Assembly (NCBI GenBank): GCA_964498125.1
Contig: CAZCGE010000127.1
Span: 1 to 33,371 of the forward strand
Direction of reading: 5' to 3'
Source: CAMDBL01 sp964498125
GTDB taxonomy: Bacteria > Pseudomonadota > Alphaproteobacteria > Rhizobiales > Hyphomicrobiaceae
Length of the DNA: 33,371 nucleotides
Part shown: piece after piece, positions 31,701-33,371 of the stretch
Layout of the letters: every line of letters begins with the position of its first letter
Position numbering within the stretch: the stretch's first letter is position 1
Translations under genes and position numbers: made by a program
Notes under the pieces: model-generated
Told to the model about the DNA's origin: nothing
Database searches by the model: none
Seen by the model: only the letters and a program-made list of their open reading frames with translations

Positions 31701-32792
31701 GACGTCGTGTCCCGCACGGCTCAGCTCGAGGCCGAGAACCTCGGCGAAAAAGCAGCCGCGCCGATCATAGCACGGCAGGATGACGGGTTTTTTCGGAAGT
31801 TCCGCGAGGCGTTGACCCAGTTCCGCGGTCGGCGTTCGGCGGATCGCCAGGTTGATGGCGCCGGGCAGATGGCCACCGGCGAAGTCCTTGGCGTAGCGCA
31901 CATCGACAAAGCTGGCGCTCTCGTCCTTGACCAGCCGGTGCACCTCCGCCGTATCGAGAAGAGTGCGTTGGTTGCGATAGGGCGGCACCGCGCGCAGCGA
32001 ATCGAGCGTCCGTGCGCTGAGATTGGTCAGCTGCCGTTGCTCAACGACCCATTTCTCCAGCCCGCCGACAATGAACCGGCAATCGATACCCTGTGCCTTC
32101 AGCGCCTCGCAGGTCTCGTGGCTGCGGTTGCCATTATGGCAATAGAGAATGACCTGCTTGCCGGTGGTATTGATGGCGGAGCTGGAAAAATCCGGGAAGC
32201 GAACCGCGCTCGAGCCCGGAATTAGGCCCATTTCACTTTCGGCGGCCTCGCGCACATCGAGGAACACCAGATCCGAACGCTGGCCGCGGGTCATTTCGTC
32301 GAGGAGTTTTTGCGAGTCCTCGGTATTGATACCTAACGGATGGGCTTGCTGCTGGCCGAACGAGAGTTCCTTGACATTGGGGTCCAGAACAGGGACGCCG
32401 GGCAGCCGCGCCGGCCGCAGCAGGGTGGCTTCCAATCGAGCCGCGCGCTCGGCGCGATTTTCGATCCATTGGTAAGCGTTGAGGGCAACCGCTCCAAGGC
32501 CAAGAACCAACAAGCCGCCAGCTATTTTCCATCCCAGCCGGCTGGCGCTGTCGGTCCGGCCGCGCTTCAATAAAGTGCGCCCCGCGACCACGGATGCGGC
32601 ACCGCCGAGCATCGCCGAACCGATCGCCAGGAGCTGTGACAGGCTCGATAAGGAGCCCACTATGAGCTCAGGGGAAGGAATGGCGAATGCTGGATTTATA
32701 CAGCCGAAGAGACAAACGAGAACCGCGAGTACAATCTTTCCCACTCCCGCGCACGACCGCACGCGGAGTCCCCACGCATTACCAAGACGCAT
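28707..32792 (-). CDS. Rhodanese-rhodanese-YidC-like-PEP synthase-like membrane fusion protein
   Basis: A 1361-residue multidomain protein. The signal peptide (core KIVLAVLVCLFG, AFA near 37) is followed by two helices, about 43-70 and 88-108. Rhodanese 1 (about 155-255) has Cys218 in ILYCHNGNRS; rhodanese 2 (about 275-390) has Cys341 in ILPCYDRRGC. A YidC/Oxa1-like core (about 412-588) has Arg428 in LVSRLLVLPFSLKSERD, a basic cytoplasmic hairpin and four more helices. The ATP-grasp/PPDK-N domain (about 618-850) has GNKAYRLAQL, LLAVRSSAASEDG, LFTRDPAAAG, DIEWAY and LQSRD. A middle region with EVLPKPTPLSLSLMEALW resembles rifampicin phosphotransferase. The phospho-His domain has His1308 in GGWLSHMAIIAREHRLPMIV. 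There is no PEP/pyruvate TIM barrel. ATG at 32792 has a G-run ribosome binding site; an in-frame TTG lies at 32882. The substrate is unknown. Confidence 0.88.
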   Translation of the reverse strand: MRLGNAWGLRVRSCAGVGKIVLAVLVCLFGCINPAFAIPSPELIVGSLSSLSQLLAIGSAMLGGAASVVAGRTLLKRGRTDSASRLGWKIAGGLLVLGLGAVALNAYQWIENRAERAARLEATLLRPARLPGVPVLDPNVKELSFGQQQAHPLGINTEDSQKLLDEMTRGQRSDLVFLDVREAAESEMGLIPGSSAVRFPDFSSSAINTTGKQVILYCHNGNRSHETCEALKAQGIDCRFIVGGLEKWVVEQRQLTNLSARTLDSLRAVPPYRNQRTLLDTAEVHRLVKDESASFVDVRYAKDFAGGHLPGAINLAIRRTPTAELGQRLAELPKKPVILPCYDRRGCFFAEVLGLELSRAGHDVRGRYTLPWEYYVARGRPPHVEQWVAESQLGWWARAARALGNGLAKVSQAWGLLAGIALLALVSRLLVLPFSLKSERDQLVARQLTDQVEALKARLKGDPARLARAMRALYRRHGLTPGRNLLALAFLPVLALSIAAVQQVATAERPNLWWLTNLAERDPLLVLPVAMAALLAVYVHIAITSNRKHRMLLWGIAFPLMVAGGALLSAAANIYVVISAVLLLAQRAVIGGGMGAFVLALQRLSALCRRWLVPAGVVRLSDQDGLSGCGNKAYRLAQLRAQGFPVPDAVVLTPRFLAQFANGSKLRRRRQLNWIWRQLGRGLLAVRSSAASEDGAAHSFAGVFESILDVDRAGLEEAIAKVDQSFAAARVESYGIEADGRNILVQRKVAAEYAGVLFTRDPAAAGCMIVELVQGTGDKLVSGLVKPEAYRFGRHSRRLVGSPRPPIDLAPLLELGRRSEHLFSRPQDIEWAYREGRFFILQSRDITAPVAAAESQAAVQLEWARVMERADGASPDDVIFVQNEMTEVLPKPTPLSLSLMEALWASGGSVDLACRTLGMTYKVEEDQPSYLVPIFGRLYIDRRQEQTRAPELGLLTVRRHRKNADHMERDFREKFLPAFLDEVAILEAVDFDRLSTTALFDMVRRIHENFVTNTHVEVNVINIAAKFYLDEARKALAERGLDVASCLSGAPETVVERVIANAARAEGQARRDLLLAGCSHRAVLDYELQVPRYSESPRTLDGLMGLVQARAGKSTSAARHENDNGGATITDVTLERALRFQTLKEDAKHHSLRELAVLRAAILALDRRLGFGGLTFHLTFAEVFSLRDRPATQLRHTAEQRAEESRHFDEVAPLPAALSIVDVETASLGATEMTTTVDGAIRGQRVSGAQVVEGRACVVEREVAERGAPIEDFQDGDIIVSPMIHPAWLPYVLRAGGLVSEIGGWLSHMAIIAREHRLPMIVNAGGLRTIAHGCIIRLHADGTIETIGDGRQQEHFAEAAE

Positions 32793-32852
32793 ACAAATCC
32801 CCCAACGAAACCGCCCACCGCGATTTCTTAACCTTAATTGTGACAGCCCCTC

Positions 32853-32882
32853 ATTGAATGACGAAAGCCGCTCGTTCGTCAA
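32853..32882 (-). promoter_or_regulatory. Putative promoter of the fusion gene
   Basis: On the minus strand TTGACG (32877-32882) and TTCAAT (32853-32858) are separated by 18 bases, a fair match to a sigma-70-type promoter. They lie about 60 bases upstream of the ATG at 32792 in unusually AT-rich DNA (32820-32960). Confidence 0.35.
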
Positions 32883-33113
32883 GCCCGTTAATCAAAAATT
32901 ATTCTAATTAGGTTCACGGTGATGTTAAGGGTTTTTTAACCATTATCCTGATCTGGACTCCCTGCGGCGAGTGACCGGCAACCCGATCCAGATTTGCGCA
33001 CGCATCGCGTTTCCTGGCAATTTCGTCCCGGGATGCGCGACCCGCGAACGGCGGCGGGTGACATGACCGCCGGCGCCAGTGTCGACACGCAAGTGACGCG
33101 ACGACGCCGCCAT

Positions 33114-33217
33114 TAGAGCATTTTCCGCCAAAGTGGCGCCGGTTTGGCGTTGAAAATGCGACAAACAAAGGACTGGAGCGCTTTCCCCTGATTCAATTCG
33201 AGTGGAAAGCGCTCTAG
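33114..33217. repeat. Full composite palindromic repeat, inverted relative to 15417-15520
   Basis: Begins TAGAGCATTTTCCGCCAAA, continues through GAAAATGCGACAAACAAAGG, and ends with the palindrome GGAGCGCTTTCC...GGAAAGCGCTCTA. It has the same two-palindrome composition and length (104 bases) as 15417-15520 in the opposite direction. It lies upstream of the fusion gene and downstream of the partial gene at the window edge. The rest of 32793-33252 holds no gene I can support. Confidence 0.85.
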
Positions 33218-33252
33218 CCGCGTCACGGCAACCGCATGCCTATCCCTTTACC

Positions 33253-33371
33253 TCAGGCTAGCTTCGCGTGAATTGACGGGAACCAGCGACAGCGCCGGGT
33301 GTCATCGACGAGCTGGCGCATGGTGACGGCCGGCCGTGCGACGAGGCTCTCGATCACGCGCGCGGCGATGC
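33253..33371 (-). CDS. C-terminal end of an unidentified gene, cut by the window edge
   Basis: Thirty-nine codons open to the window edge, ending with TGA at 33253-33255. The translation IAARVIESLVARPAVTMRQL, then VDDTRRCRWFPSIHAKLA, has balanced composition and helix-like character, unlike chance frames here. The family cannot be recognised from this fragment. The dispersed repeat begins 36 bases beyond the stop, as it does after other genes in the window. Confidence 0.4.
   Translation of the reverse strand, partial: IAARVIESLVARPAVTMRQLVDDTRRCRWFPSIHAKLA

Noticed and set aside
12410..33217. The spaced repeats as a CRISPR array
   Set aside because: The copies are kilobases apart, palindromic, in both orientations and without regular spacers.

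Overview
The window is GC-rich, densely coded bacterial DNA from an alphaproteobacterium, most likely of the Hyphomicrobiales (Rhizobiales) type. The main evidence is a four-gene minus-strand block, PCMT-like methyltransferase, TolC-type outer membrane protein, PopZ and ValS, whose order is characteristic of alphaproteobacteria; PopZ itself is an alphaproteobacterial polar organiser. Short palindromic intergenic repeats (TAGAGCGCTTTCC / TAGAGCATTTTCC type) are scattered through the window. The genus cannot be fixed from the sequence alone.

Layout. 1-930 holds no convincing gene. 931-2620 carries glyoxalase I and a flavoprotein oxidoreductase. They converge on a Kup potassium transporter (2646-4571, minus). 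A small membrane-anchored DUF2939 protein (5103-5687) converges on the housekeeping block valS, popZ, tolC-like and pcm-like (5744-13141, minus). tRNA-Cys follows, then an unknown two-helix membrane protein preceded by a tRNA-Ser-like fragment, a CinA-like single-domain protein, and two unknown minus-strand genes. Next is a tightly overlapping minus-strand operon: quinone oxidoreductase, GIY-YIG protein, HI0933-type flavoprotein. A GST gene is divergent from it and is followed by tRNA-Sec (selC) and tRNA-Glu.

Downstream of tRNA-Glu is a recombination scar, 20529-20990. It holds the C-terminal stub of a serine recombinase joined to a frameshifted remnant of a branched-chain-type ABC solute-binding protein. 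The scar abuts an intact boxC (aerobic benzoyl-CoA degradation), so this looks like the broken end of a former box/benzoate cluster.

The last third is the most unusual part. First comes a three-gene signalling cassette read in the order hybrid histidine kinase, PstS-like periplasmic binding protein, chemoreceptor (28104 to 23016). The kinase and chemoreceptor share a gap-free, about 67% identical membrane sensor module, so one sensor type appears to feed both a phosphorelay and a chemotaxis output, with a binding protein between them. Second, 28707-32792 encodes a 1361-residue fusion: signal peptide and two membrane helices, two rhodanese domains, a YidC/Oxa1-like membrane core, and a C-terminal ATP-grasp plus phospho-histidine dikinase half resembling rifampicin phosphotransferase or PEP synthase without the TIM barrel. 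I know of no described system with this architecture, and it is the best candidate here for new biology.
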